This document shows positions 9,476-18,336 of a stretch of DNA of 64,000 nt, piece by piece. Both the position numbers and the translations under genes were made by a program. Position 1 is the stretch's first letter. The number at the start of each line of letters is the position of its first letter. The stretch lies in contig JABMPC010000051.1 of assembly GCA_013203905.1 (NCBI GenBank), positions 21,389 through 85,388 of the forward strand. The letters run 5' to 3'. Below the pieces are notes generated by a model. That model did no database searches, was not told the DNA's origin, and worked only from the letters and a program-made list of their open reading frames with translations. This DNA is from Chlorobium sp. (GTDB lineage: Bacteria; Bacteroidota; Chlorobiia; Chlorobiales; Chlorobiaceae).

Positions 9476-11179
9476 TTAATAAGTTCTTTCCTGGAGTTCA
9501 TAACGACCCATCGTCACCGATTTCTCCCCGAGCGCAAGCTTTCCTCCCTCAAAAGTTGCAAGGGTATGCTTGTGCCACTTTGCGTCATCACGGTTCGGGA
9601 AGTCGGTTCGGGTATGTGAGCCGCGGCTCTCTTCACGGGCATAGGCTCCGGCGGCAACGGTTTCAGACAGGTCAAGCATGTTGCGGAGCTCAAGCACCTG
9701 CAGGAGGTTGGTGTTGAACACATCGCTGGTATCAAACACCCGAACCTTTTTGAACCTTTCCTTCAGTTCCTCAATATCCGAAATGCCTTTCTGCAGCAGC
9801 GATGACTCGCGGTAGATGCCAACATTATTGCCAAGCGTCTGGCCCAGCTCTTCACGAAGCGCACCGTAGCGCTCAAAATGTCCGGAAGGCTTCATGTAAC
9901 TGCGAATCTCTTCGGCAGACTCGCGAACTTCCTCTTTTGAGATGTTCCCCGGCTCAAAGCTCCGGGCCTCTTTTGCGGCGGTGTGGCCGGCTATGCGTCC
10001 AAACACAAGAATGTCGAGCAGCGAGTTGCCTCCAAGGCGGTTGGCGCCATGAACGGAAACACAAGCACATTCACCCGCAGCGTACACGCCCTCCATCACC
10101 GTGCGGCCAAAATTGTCGGTATCGATGCCGCCCATGGAGTAGTGGGCCGTCGGACGGATGGGAATAGGCTCCTCAATCGGGTCAACACCCTCAAAGTACA
10201 TGGACATCTCACGGATCTGCGGCAGGCGTGACTTGATGAGGTCGGCTCCCAGATGGGTAAGGTCAAGGTGCATATATTTGCCGGCCGGGCTGTCGAAGCC
10301 TCGTCCCTCAAGAATTTCAGTCTCAACGGAACGGGAAACGAGGTCGCGGGGACCAAGCTCCATTTTCTCAGGTGCGTAGCGGGCCATAAAGCGCTCGCCA
10401 AGGCTGTTGACAAGATAACCGCCCTCGCCTCTAGCCCCTTCCGTTACAAGGAGTCCGCTCTTGCGCAGACCGGTCGGATGGAACTGAACAAACTCCATAT
10501 CTTTGAGGGGGATACCTGCACGGTAAGCAATAGCTTGTCCGTCGCCGGAGTTTCCGGCAGCGTTGCTTGAGCGGTTCCAGTACATTTTGGCATAGCCGCC
10601 GGTGGCAAAAATGACGGTTCTGGCTGAGAATCCCTCAATTTTGCCTGTTTTCATATCCATCGCAATGAGCCCCTTCATCCGGCTCCCAGAAACCGAGAGG
10701 TTCAGCGCAAAATACTCATTAAAAAAAACAACGCCTTTCTTGAGGCACTGTTCGTAAAGGGTCTGGAGAATGGTGTGGCCGGTCTTGTCTGCGCAGTAGC
10801 AGCAACGGGGCCTGCCGGCACCGCCGAAAGGGCGCTGGGCAATGGTCTTGTCGTCCATACGCGACCACGGAGTACCCATATTGTCGAGCTCACGGATGAT
10901 TTTGGGCGCCTCAGAACAGAGAATATCAACAGCATCCTGATCGGCGAGGTAATCGCTTCCCTTGATGGTATCAAAAATATGCATTTCCACGGAGTCGTCC
11001 TTCGCCTTGTTGGCGAGGGCCGCATTTGCGCCACCCTGGGCGGCCGATGTGTGCGAGCGGTTAGGATACACTTTTGAAAGAACGGCGATCTTCAGAGACG
11101 GATCAGTCTTCATCGCTTCCATGGCTGCGTAGAGACCTCCCCCTCCTCCACCGACAATAATGATATCAAATGGTTTCAT
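9476..11179 (-). CDS. sdhA: fumarate reductase/succinate dehydrogenase flavoprotein subunit
   Basis: Catalytic FAD subunit interconverting succinate and fumarate. About 567 residues. The N-terminal dinucleotide loop is FDIIIVGGGGGGLYAAMEA. The histidine for covalent FAD sits in NRSHTSAAQGGANAAL near residue 45. The capping domain has the QFHPTG block and the active-site RGEGG segment. The C-terminus holds the FAD block HGANRLGGNSLLD. The start at 11179 (MKPFDIII) fits the family; an upstream ATG at 11194 would add five residues and cannot be excluded. First gene of sdhABC, leftward. Confidence 0.95.
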   Translation of the reverse strand: MKPFDIIIVGGGGGGLYAAMEAMKTDPSLKIAVLSKVYPNRSHTSAAQGGANAALANKAKDDSVEMHIFDTIKGSDYLADQDAVDILCSEAPKIIRELDNMGTPWSRMDDKTIAQRPFGGAGRPRCCYCADKTGHTILQTLYEQCLKKGVVFFNEYFALNLSVSGSRMKGLIAMDMKTGKIEGFSARTVIFATGGYAKMYWNRSSNAAGNSGDGQAIAYRAGIPLKDMEFVQFHPTGLRKSGLLVTEGARGEGGYLVNSLGERFMARYAPEKMELGPRDLVSRSVETEILEGRGFDSPAGKYMHLDLTHLGADLIKSRLPQIREMSMYFEGVDPIEEPIPIRPTAHYSMGGIDTDNFGRTVMEGVYAAGECACVSVHGANRLGGNSLLDILVFGRIAGHTAAKEARSFEPGNISKEEVRESAEEIRSYMKPSGHFERYGALREELGQTLGNNVGIYRESSLLQKGISDIEELKERFKKVRVFDTSDVFNTNLLQVLELRNMLDLSETVAAGAYAREESRGSHTRTDFPNRDDAKWHKHTLATFEGGKLALGEKSVTMGRYELQERTY

Positions 11180-11324
11180 TCGCTCAAATCTCATTTAAGG
11201 GCCTGCATCAGATGAGCAGGCGCACTGATTTAAATAGAAGGGCGCTGCTGCTGCGGGCCCCTGCAGTCTGGATGAATCCCGTCGTTCGCCACTCAGACCG
11301 GAAAGACAGGAGTGACGAGCCCGT

Positions 11325-11771
11325 TTAGAGGGCTACATGGTCATCATGAGCCGGAAGCTCCTCAACAGCATGAAGGACATCGGTCATATTGAGCACACCA
11401 ACAACTTTGTTGCCGTCCATCACAGTAAGGCGGCGGACATTGGTGCGTTTCATCATGCGCAACGCATACTTGACCCGAAGGCTCGGATTGATGCTAATGA
11501 CCGGCTTGCTCATAATCTGGAAGACCGGGGTATTCCAGGGGTCACGATGGACATCTTCGCCCGGATCAATCACCTTGCCGAGAATATCTTTTTCAGTAAT
11601 GACTCCGTAGCAGTCGTCTTCGTTGCGAGGCTCGACAATCAGACCGCTTTCGCCGCTTTTCTTCATGGTCTGCAGAGCCTCGGCAACCGTGCTGCTGCCC
11701 TTGATCATGGCAAAATCCTTCTGCATGAGAGCCGAAACGGGGAGAGTCCGTAAGGTAATAAGCTGGTCCAT
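11325..11771 (-). CDS. CBS-domain pair protein
   Basis: Small cytoplasmic protein made of two CBS motifs, which in this family bind adenine nucleotides and act as an energy-sensing module. 148 residues from [20 protein letters not shown]1 covers about residues 10-75 ([16 protein letters not shown]) and CBS2 about 80-140 ([14 protein letters not shown]). No fused effector domain is present, so its partner is unknown. The frame continues upstream to 11972, but the ATG at 11771 begins at the conserved N-terminus. It precedes sdhA on the same strand by about 145 nt. Confidence 0.88.
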   Translation of the reverse strand: MDQLITLRTLPVSALMQKDFAMIKGSSTVAEALQTMKKSGESGLIVEPRNEDDCYGVITEKDILGKVIDPGEDVHRDPWNTPVFQIMSKPVISINPSLRVKYALRMMKRTNVRRLTVMDGNKVVGVLNMTDVLHAVEELPAHDDHVAL

Positions 11772-12002
11772 AGTTGACAACAGGGTTACTGTGAGTGAAT
11801 AAAAAACGCCGGACGGGCCAAAGAATACTGGTCTTCCCCGGTGCCGGTCAGAGTGAATGCACAAAGCAAGATGCGGGCTCACCAAACCACCCGAAGGGGA
11901 AAAATAGAACAAATAATGTAAGCAAAAGCGATCTGATTCACAAAAGCCCGCATCTATTACACCCCAAAACATCGCACCAAATCACCTGACAAGTCAATGG
12001 GA

Positions 12003-12659
12003 TCAGGCGATTCCATGCGCCCTCTTGTAGGCGGGCCAGTTCTGCTTCAGGTCGAAAAAAGAGGCGAAATCTTTCTGTATGAGAAAGGGATTTGAGGCAC
12101 ATTCTGAGTCGATATCCGAGGAGGGATGGGCTCCGTAATCATGGCCCGGCCATACCTGCGTCGGCGAAGGGAGCGTCATGAGTTTCCGATGGAGAGAATC
12201 GTACTGGGCACGGGCATCATCTTCAGTGGCAGTCCCGCCCACCTTGCCAACAAACAGCGTGTCACCGGTGAAAAGGGCATCGCCGTAGAGAATGCAGATG
12301 GAGTCGGCGGTATGGCCTGGAGTGTGCACAATGAGAACTTCCCCGTTACCAAGCGGGAAACGGGCGCCATCCTCAACCAGTATACCAGTTGAGGGACAGG
12401 TACTTCCCAAAAGAAGGGGCTCCAGGCCCGTCAGGCGCTGTATGTCGGCATTGCCGCAGGTGTGATCTACGTGCCCGTGGGTTGAAAACACATATCTCAG
12501 CCGGTAACCGGCCTCATGAGCCGCCAGTACAATACCTTCAGGACTGTATGAGGGGTCAACAATGAAAGCCTCACGGCTCAAAGCATCGGCGGCGAGGTAA
12601 CCGAAGTTCCTGTCGCCGCCGGTTCGGATTTGCTCAACGAGTATCGGCTCAGTATTCAT
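12003..12659 (-). CDS. metallo-beta-lactamase-fold hydrolase (glyoxalase II / persulfide dioxygenase branch)
   Basis: Cytoplasmic metal-dependent hydrolase or oxygenase. 218 residues. The metal signature STHGHVDHTCGN is near residue 60, followed by HTPGHT near 113, FTGDTLF near 130 and GHDYG near 175. The GGTATEDDARAQYDSLHRKL block and the C-terminal NPFLIQKDF tail are typical of glyoxalase II and ETHE1-like proteins. Its ATG overlaps the stop of the small upstream gene by one base, and it is the last gene of the CsoR/CstR-RND operon. That context makes a sulfur-related substrate attractive, but a glyoxalase-type thioesterase fits the sequence equally well. Confidence 0.8.
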   Translation of the reverse strand: MNTEPILVEQIRTGGDRNFGYLAADALSREAFIVDPSYSPEGIVLAAHEAGYRLRYVFSTHGHVDHTCGNADIQRLTGLEPLLLGSTCPSTGILVEDGARFPLGNGEVLIVHTPGHTADSICILYGDALFTGDTLFVGKVGGTATEDDARAQYDSLHRKLMTLPSPTQVWPGHDYGAHPSSDIDSECASNPFLIQKDFASFFDLKQNWPAYKRAHGIA

Positions 12660-12967
12660 CAGCTGAATTTTTCAACATTCATGAGGAATGCCCGTGCAGG
12701 GAAGTCCTTGTCGACCGCAATGGGGTTCCGCTCAATCTCGGCCATGATCTCTTCGGCCTTGGCGGCCTCAAGAATGGCAAAGCATAGCGAGGAGTAAGTC
12801 CCGAGGCTCTCGTCCGAGGGCCACCATGGCATGCTCTCCATCTCATTGCGCTGGCAGTTGCAGCCACGAATTGCAATGTTGCTGAACATGTGAACTCGGT
12901 ACTGCTGAAAAAGCTTCCGTACCTGGGGGCGGGTCTCTTCATGGCCCATGATCGCAAGAAATTTCAT
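12659..12967 (-). CDS. small conserved-looking protein between RND pump and hydrolase, unknown function
   Basis: Not assigned to a family. 102 residues, soluble, starting MKFLAIMGHEETRPQ. Its beta-alpha pattern (an MKFLAIM strand, a charged helix, a VHMFSN strand, a C-terminal LEAAKAEEIMAEIE helix) suggests a ferredoxin-like or P-II-like fold. It has a CNC motif near residue 37 and a tryptophan pair (MPWWPS). The stop shares a base with the following hydrolase ATG and it begins 24 nt after the RND gene, so it is part of the operon. A metal- or thiol-sensing partner of the pump is speculation. Confidence 0.7.
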   Translation of the reverse strand: MKFLAIMGHEETRPQVRKLFQQYRVHMFSNIAIRGCNCQRNEMESMPWWPSDESLGTYSSLCFAILEAAKAEEIMAEIERNPIAVDKDFPARAFLMNVEKFS

Positions 12968-12991
12968 AATACACCCTCTTGTTCTCTGTGG

Positions 12992-15900
12992 TTATGTTGA
13001 TTTTTTTTCTGCCATGTAATACACAAGCGGCACAACAACAAGTGTCAGCGCCGTGGAGAGCACGCCTCCCCATATCATGGAGATGGCAAGACCCTGGAAA
13101 ATCGGATCAAACAGCATCACGACGGAACCTATGACCACCGCGCCCGAGGTAAGAATGATCGGACGGGTACGCACCGCCGCAGACTCTATGATTGCCTGTT
13201 TGAGCACGGTACCCTCGTTCCTGCGAATCTGTATGAAGTCAATCAGCAGGACAGAGTTTCTGACCATGATGCCGGCAAGAGCAATCATGCCTATCATGCT
13301 GGTAGCGGTAAAGAATGCACCGTGTATCCAGTGACCGGGAATGATGCCAACCAGACTGAGAGGAATGGCAATCATCATGATGAGCGGCGTCTTGAATGAC
13401 TGGAACCACCCGACAATAAGCAGATAGATGATGACCAGCACCACAGCAAACGCTGTACCAAGGTCGCGGAACACTTCGAAAGTGATCTGCCACTCACCGT
13501 CCCACTTCATGGCGGGCTTCGATTCGGTATCAGGAAGCGATGTGTAGAGCGGGCTTATGGACAGACCGCCGGGCAGCTTGAGCTGCGCAATCTTCTTGTC
13601 CATTTCAAGCATGGCGTACACAGGGCTTTCTGTAATGCCGGCAACATCAGCCGTCACATAGACGACATCATGCAGGTCCTTTCGATAGATGCTCTTATCC
13701 TGAACGGTCTTTTCAATTGTCACAAGCTCCGAAAGCGGGATCATCTCGCCTGCCCGCAGACGGCTGGTCATGGAACCCATTCCCTGCGACTGCACGAAAA
13801 TATTGGACAGATCCTTGAGCGATGTCCTGTCAGCTTTCGGAAGCCGGACATGGATGGCAACCTGTTCACGGTCCGGCTGATTGTGCAGCACACCCGCATC
13901 CATACCCGCAACCGACATTCGGAGCGTCTGGGCAATCTGCTCTACACTCACGCCACGCGACGCAGCTTTTCCCTGGTCCACCAACAGTTCATAGACCTCC
14001 TGGTCATCCTCAACAAGCCAATCCACATCAACCACTCCTGGGGTTTCAGTGAAAATCTTCTTCACCTGTCGGGCCACTTCAATCCGCTCTTTCTCTGTCG
14101 GGCCGTATATCTCGGCAACAAGAGTCGAAAGAACCGGAGGACCCGGAGGAATTTCAACAATCTTGGCGTTCGCACCGTACTTTTCGCCAACTTCCTGCAC
14201 GCCTGCGCGCACCTTTTTGGCTATATCGTGACTCTGTTCGCTGCGGTGTCCTTTTTCGATCAGGTTGACCTGCACATCAGCCATATTGTCGCCGCGGCGG
14301 AGGTAATAGTGGCGAACAAGACCGTTGAAATTTATCGGGGCATTCGTACCCACATAGTACTGGCAGCTCTCTACCTCAGGCACAGTACGCAGATAGGCGG
14401 AAATCTCCTTCGCCACACGGCCGGTCTCCTCAAGAGCCGTGCCTTCAGGCATGTCTATAATGACCTGGAACTCGTTCTTGTTGTCGAAGGGAAGCATCTT
14501 CATCTGCACGGCCTTTAGGGGAACCAGTGCAATGGCGCCAAGAAGCATGAGTCCAACCACACCAAAAGCCATCCAGCGCTTCAGTCCGCTGTCAATGAGC
14601 GGCGAAAGAATGGAGTTGAATACCCTGTAATACGAAGTTTTAGTGATATCGTACTCTTCATGCCCACCCTCCTCGGCTTTCAGAAGCCTGTAAGAGAGCC
14701 AGGGTGTGGCGATAAGAGCAACGAGAAGCGAGAAGATCATAGCCAGCGATGCGCCGATAGGCATAGGGCTCATATAGGGGCCCATGAGACCGGAGACGAA
14801 TATCATCGGAAGAACAGCGGCAATAACCGTAAAGGTTGCCAGAATTGTCGGATTACCGACCTCGCTGACCGCAGTGATTGCTGCCTGCAGTTTCGGCTGC
14901 CGCTTCATGGCGAAATGCCTGTGAATGTTCTCAGCTATGATAATGGAGTCATCAACCACAATACCGGTAACAAAAATGAGCGCAAACAGCGTCACCCTGT
15001 TCAGGGAGTAGTCGAAAAGGAAGTAGACAAGCAGAGTCAGCGCAAAAGTGATCGGCACAGACATGAAGTTGACAAGCGCCCCTCTCCATCCCAAGAAGAA
15101 ACCGACAACTATAGTCACAGCGACCACAGCAATGCTGAGGTGCTCAAGAAGGGTGAAAACCTTTTCAGTTGCGGTTTCACCGTAGTTGCGGGTTTCAGTG
15201 ACCGTGATGTTTTCGGGAATCACAGTACCCTCCAGCTGATCAACCTTTGCCACCACCTTGCCGGCAAGCACACTGGCGTCAGTCCCCTGGCGCTTTGCAA
15301 CAGTAAGGGTAACGGCCGGGTACTCGCCCTCGGGCATACCTTCGGGAGCTGCGGCTCCCCAGGTAAGGAAGTTGTAGTTATCTAGCTCTTCCGGGCCATC
15401 AACCACTGTAGCAACATCGCGCACATATACAGGAGAACCTCCATATACGCCCACAACCACGCTGCCAACCTCGCCGGCACTCTCAAGAAACTTTCCGGTG
15501 CGGACAATGACCTCACGGTTCATGCTGGTGAAATCACCCGAAGTGATCTGACTGTTAGCCGACTGAATCTGCCGCATGATCTGCAGCGCACTGACATTGT
15601 AGCGAAGGAGTTTTTCCTTGTCGAGCAGAATGCGCACCTGGCGTTTCAGGCCGCCCTTAATCTCCACTTCGCCAATATCGGGAATTTTCTTCAGCTCATC
15701 GGCCACTTCAACCGCAGCCTTGCGAAGCTGGAATGGATCGGTATCTTTACCCCAGAAGGTAAGGTTGAGTACCGGAACATCGTCAATGGAGACCTTCTTC
15801 ATGAGCGGCATCTGGACGCCGGAGGGCATTTTGTCCATATTTTTCATGAGCGTCGCCCAGAGCTTCACCATGCTCTCTTCGGTGTTGGCGCCCACATCGT

Positions 15901-16198
15901 AACGGACGGTCACCAGCGCGAAATCGGGCATGGAGGTCGAATAGACATAATCAACGCCCTGAATTTCCGTAAGGGTGCGTTCGAAAGGCTTGGCTACCCG
16001 CTCCTCAATCTCGGAGGGCGCTGCGCCGGGATAAGGGATGAAGATGTCAACCATCGGCACAACAATCTGCGGCTCTTCCTCACGGGGAGTCATAAATGTT
16101 GCGATGATGCCCACAAGAAGTGACGCCACCATCAGGAGGGGCGTTATCTTCGAATTGATGAACTGTTTGGCAATTTTGCCTGCAATACCTTCATTCAT
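12992..16198 (-). CDS. RND-family efflux pump permease
   Basis: Proton-driven inner-membrane efflux pump of the AcrB/CzcA superfamily, 1068 residues as expected. There is one N-terminal helix (residues 15-35), a large periplasmic porter loop beginning PREEEPQIVVP, a helix bundle, a second porter loop and a second bundle. TM4 carries the paired acidic residues of proton relay in GIVVDDSIIIAENI. That double Asp resembles hydrophobe-type pumps more than CzcA. Its ATG overlaps the adaptor stop by 4 bp. The substrate is unknown. The upstream regulator suggests thiol, metal or polysulfide stress. Confidence 0.93.
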   Translation of the reverse strand: MNEGIAGKIAKQFINSKITPLLMVASLLVGIIATFMTPREEEPQIVVPMVDIFIPYPGAAPSEIEERVAKPFERTLTEIQGVDYVYSTSMPDFALVTVRYDVGANTEESMVKLWATLMKNMDKMPSGVQMPLMKKVSIDDVPVLNLTFWGKDTDPFQLRKAAVEVADELKKIPDIGEVEIKGGLKRQVRILLDKEKLLRYNVSALQIMRQIQSANSQITSGDFTSMNREVIVRTGKFLESAGEVGSVVVGVYGGSPVYVRDVATVVDGPEELDNYNFLTWGAAAPEGMPEGEYPAVTLTVAKRQGTDASVLAGKVVAKVDQLEGTVIPENITVTETRNYGETATEKVFTLLEHLSIAVVAVTIVVGFFLGWRGALVNFMSVPITFALTLLVYFLFDYSLNRVTLFALIFVTGIVVDDSIIIAENIHRHFAMKRQPKLQAAITAVSEVGNPTILATFTVIAAVLPMIFVSGLMGPYMSPMPIGASLAMIFSLLVALIATPWLSYRLLKAEEGGHEEYDITKTSYYRVFNSILSPLIDSGLKRWMAFGVVGLMLLGAIALVPLKAVQMKMLPFDNKNEFQVIIDMPEGTALEETGRVAKEISAYLRTVPEVESCQYYVGTNAPINFNGLVRHYYLRRGDNMADVQVNLIEKGHRSEQSHDIAKKVRAGVQEVGEKYGANAKIVEIPPGPPVLSTLVAEIYGPTEKERIEVARQVKKIFTETPGVVDVDWLVEDDQEVYELLVDQGKAASRGVSVEQIAQTLRMSVAGMDAGVLHNQPDREQVAIHVRLPKADRTSLKDLSNIFVQSQGMGSMTSRLRAGEMIPLSELVTIEKTVQDKSIYRKDLHDVVYVTADVAGITESPVYAMLEMDKKIAQLKLPGGLSISPLYTSLPDTESKPAMKWDGEWQITFEVFRDLGTAFAVVLVIIYLLIVGWFQSFKTPLIMMIAIPLSLVGIIPGHWIHGAFFTATSMIGMIALAGIMVRNSVLLIDFIQIRRNEGTVLKQAIIESAAVRTRPIILTSGAVVIGSVVMLFDPIFQGLAISMIWGGVLSTALTLVVVPLVYYMAEKKST

Positions 16199-16608
16199 TT
16201 GGACTGATCCTCCTCTGTCACAGCCTGACTCTTTGTTACTGTTGAACCTTCACGCAATGCCGGATCATAGGACCCGACGACAAGCTCCCCCTCACTCAAA
16301 CCCGCAAGCACCACAACATTGCTGCCGACTGCATGCCCGATGCTGATCCAGCGGACATCAATGCGTCCGGATTCTCTCGATACAAGCACGCCGGTCATGG
16401 CGCCCTCATGGAAAACAGCCGAAGCGGGAATAACGAAATACCCGCCGTTGCCTTCTGCCTCAACCACCCTGAGGGAGACCAGACCCTCGACGAAAGCAGT
16501 TTCAGACGGGGCTGACGCCGCCGGAGCAGGCGCCTCACGGCCACCGCAGCCTGCAACCAGCAAGATCAGCAGTGCCACGAAAACAATATTGCTCTTTCTC
16601 AGTGACAT
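16195..16608 (-). CDS. miniature RND periplasmic adaptor lipoprotein (membrane-proximal domain only)
   Basis: Lipoprotein that resembles only the C-terminal part of RND membrane-fusion proteins. 137 residues. A signal peptide ends in the lipobox LVAGC at residue 21. It is followed by an alanine/proline linker and then directly by the membrane-proximal motif (FVIPASAVFHEG) and the GLSEGELVV turn. A normal adaptor has about 350-400 residues with barrel, lipoyl and hairpin domains, all missing here. The reading frame is intact and coupled to the pump by an ATGA overlap, so it is not an obvious pseudogene. It may bridge TolC and pump differently, or need a second adaptor. Confidence 0.78.
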   Translation of the reverse strand: MSLRKSNIVFVALLILLVAGCGGREAPAPAASAPSETAFVEGLVSLRVVEAEGNGGYFVIPASAVFHEGAMTGVLVSRESGRIDVRWISIGHAVGSNVVVLAGLSEGELVVGSYDPALREGSTVTKSQAVTEEDQSK

Positions 16609-16647
16609 ATGGTTTATGGTTTTACCGTTCAGTTACAGAGGGCCAGC

Positions 16648-17973
16648 TTACTTCGCCCCGTAATAAGTCAGTTCGCTTTTGGCTACACAGTAATCAAATT
16701 TAGCCTGGTTCAGCCTCATCATCGCGTAGGTGTATGCACCCTCCCTCATCAGGAGCTCAAAAGTCATAGCCTTGCCTGTGCGGTACTGTCCGCCGATGTA
16801 GTCGAGACTCACCTTCGCCTCCTCAAGAGCCTGACCCGCAACCCCCACGCGCTCACGAGCCGTCTTCATCGAGCGAAGCGCCTTGGCAACTTCAGCCGCA
16901 CTGCTGCTCTTTGCCGCCTCGTAGCTGTAGTGCGCTTCGCGCTCACGAGCCTTCGCCTCCTGAACTTTTCCCGAAATTGCCATGCCGTCAAAAATCTTCC
17001 ACTGCAAACTCATGCCCACCATCCAGCTTGATCCGTCCGTGTCGAAATCAGCTGTATGATTCTCAGCGCGCGCAAAAGCATTAAGGCGGGGAAGGCGACC
17101 GGCGCGAGCCATGTCACCCTGCTTCTCGGCCAGCTCGCGATAAGTCTCCATAGCGCGCAGATCGGAGCGGTTGCCATCAACAGCAACATCTGCAAATGAA
17201 GGGAGTTCGTCATCAACTGCCAGAGTGCCGGTAGGCTCAATCTGCACACCATCTTCCAGATTGAGCAGCACACAGAGAGCATCGACGGCACTCTTTGCCC
17301 CATCCTCAAGCATCATCTTCTGCTCGCGGAGCTCAGCAAGGCGCACATCGGTGGAGAGCTTGTCTGATTTCGGGAGCATGCCGGCCCGGAAAGCCTTTTC
17401 GGCTTCAATGCTGTGGCGTCTCATTGTGGCAATCGACTGATCAACGGCAGTGATGTTGCGCCGGGCGAGCATCAGACCGTAATAGGCCTTGCTGACATAG
17501 AGATCAATCGTCTCTTCAGTCCTTGCCGTCATGTACTCTTCGGCAACCTTCGCCTTTTTGGCCATGCCGCGTCCGATGGCGGCATCGGCGTTGAAGATCG
17601 GCTGCATCAGTTGCAGCGAGGTGTTGAAATCGCTGATAGGGTCGGCCTCGTTCAGGCTCGAGGGAACGAAATCAAGCTCCGTCACTTTCGTCTGCATCAG
17701 CTTGATGCCGAAAACATTGAGCGGGTCATTGGTGCGTACGAAGTTTTCAGAAAGCGTCAGCGATGGAAGATAAGACTGACGGCTCTGCACAATCCGCCCC
17801 TCTGCCTGCTCCACGCGGCTTTTTGCAGCCCTGATGGTATTGTTGTTCTCGCGGGCCATCGAAATGGCGTCCGGGAGGGAAAGTTTCAGTGTTTTCTGAG
17901 CAGCCCCAGCTCCTGAGGGAGCGCAAAGGGAAGCCACAACCAGAACAGCGGCGAGCGCCTTGAATACCTTCAT
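16648..17973 (-). CDS. TolC-type outer membrane efflux protein
   Basis: Trimeric outer-membrane channel partner of the RND pump. 441 residues with a cleavable signal peptide (residues 1-25, ending SGAGAA). Two repeated coiled-coil halves follow. The first begins LSLPDAISMARENNNTIRAAKSRV and the second LRAMETYRELAEKQGDMARA. The length matches the family. It starts 6 nt after the regulator stop and precedes the mini-adaptor by 39 nt, so it is the second gene of the operon. Confidence 0.9.
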   Translation of the reverse strand: MKVFKALAAVLVVASLCAPSGAGAAQKTLKLSLPDAISMARENNNTIRAAKSRVEQAEGRIVQSRQSYLPSLTLSENFVRTNDPLNVFGIKLMQTKVTELDFVPSSLNEADPISDFNTSLQLMQPIFNADAAIGRGMAKKAKVAEEYMTARTEETIDLYVSKAYYGLMLARRNITAVDQSIATMRRHSIEAEKAFRAGMLPKSDKLSTDVRLAELREQKMMLEDGAKSAVDALCVLLNLEDGVQIEPTGTLAVDDELPSFADVAVDGNRSDLRAMETYRELAEKQGDMARAGRLPRLNAFARAENHTADFDTDGSSWMVGMSLQWKIFDGMAISGKVQEAKAREREAHYSYEAAKSSSAAEVAKALRSMKTARERVGVAGQALEEAKVSLDYIGGQYRTGKAMTFELLMREGAYTYAMMRLNQAKFDYCVAKSELTYYGAK

Positions 17974-17979
17974 CGTGTA

Positions 17980-18213
17980 TTACTGTTTGGAAATCAGTTT
18001 GAGAATCTTTTCAATATTTTTCGAGTCGTCGTGACTCATGCACTCTTTGAGATTGCGCTCAAGCACCAGAGAGAATGTATTGTTCAGCGCAGCCCTGGCC
18101 GCAAGAAACTGCGTGATAACATGTTCGCAGGGCTCACCCCGCTCAAGCATTCTTATGAGGCCTTCAACCTGACCTCCCATTTTTTTCAGCCTCAATATCA
18201 CATCATCAACCAT
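17980..18213 (-). CDS. CsoR/CstR-family transcriptional repressor
   Basis: All-helical DUF156 repressor that would control this efflux operon. 77 residues from MVDDVILRLKKMGGQVEGL. Cys29 and Cys58 lie 29 residues apart, as the two conserved cysteines do in CsoR and CstR. The position of the copper-ligand His in CsoR (25 after the first Cys) is Asn54, so the three-ligand Cu(I) site looks incomplete. A Cys pair alone is the layout of the persulfide sensor CstR. It is the first gene of the operon, with a long palindrome 41 nt upstream. The frame opens further upstream across the operator; the ATG at 18213 was chosen because family similarity begins there. Confidence 0.88.
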   Translation of the reverse strand: MVDDVILRLKKMGGQVEGLIRMLERGEPCEHVITQFLAARAALNNTFSLVLERNLKECMSHDDSKNIEKILKLISKQ

Positions 18214-18254
18214 AGCATCTCCCGTGTTATCCTTACAGGTAGAGTATAAGCTCA

Positions 18255-18291
18255 ATTCTTGATACCTATACCCGGTATAGGTATCAAGAAT
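18255..18291. promoter_or_regulatory. palindromic operator of the CsoR/CstR-RND operon
   Basis: Two 18-nt arms, 18255-18272 and 18274-18291, are perfect inverted copies around a single C (core gatacctatacc / ggtataggtatc). TACC...GGTA palindromes are the known operator style of CsoR-family repressors. Read leftward, TTGATA and TATCAA inside it are 17 nt apart, a possible promoter buried in the operator. No T-run follows on either strand, so a terminator is unlikely. It begins 41 nt upstream of the regulator ATG. Confidence 0.8.
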
Positions 18292-18336
18292 ACAAAAAAA
18301 AGGATGGAACGCAAAATCTCCCAACTCCCCAAAAAC

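Noticed and set aside
18255..18291. Palindrome considered as a terminator
   Set aside because: No T-run follows on either strand, and its position 41 nt upstream of the regulator ATG fits an operator.
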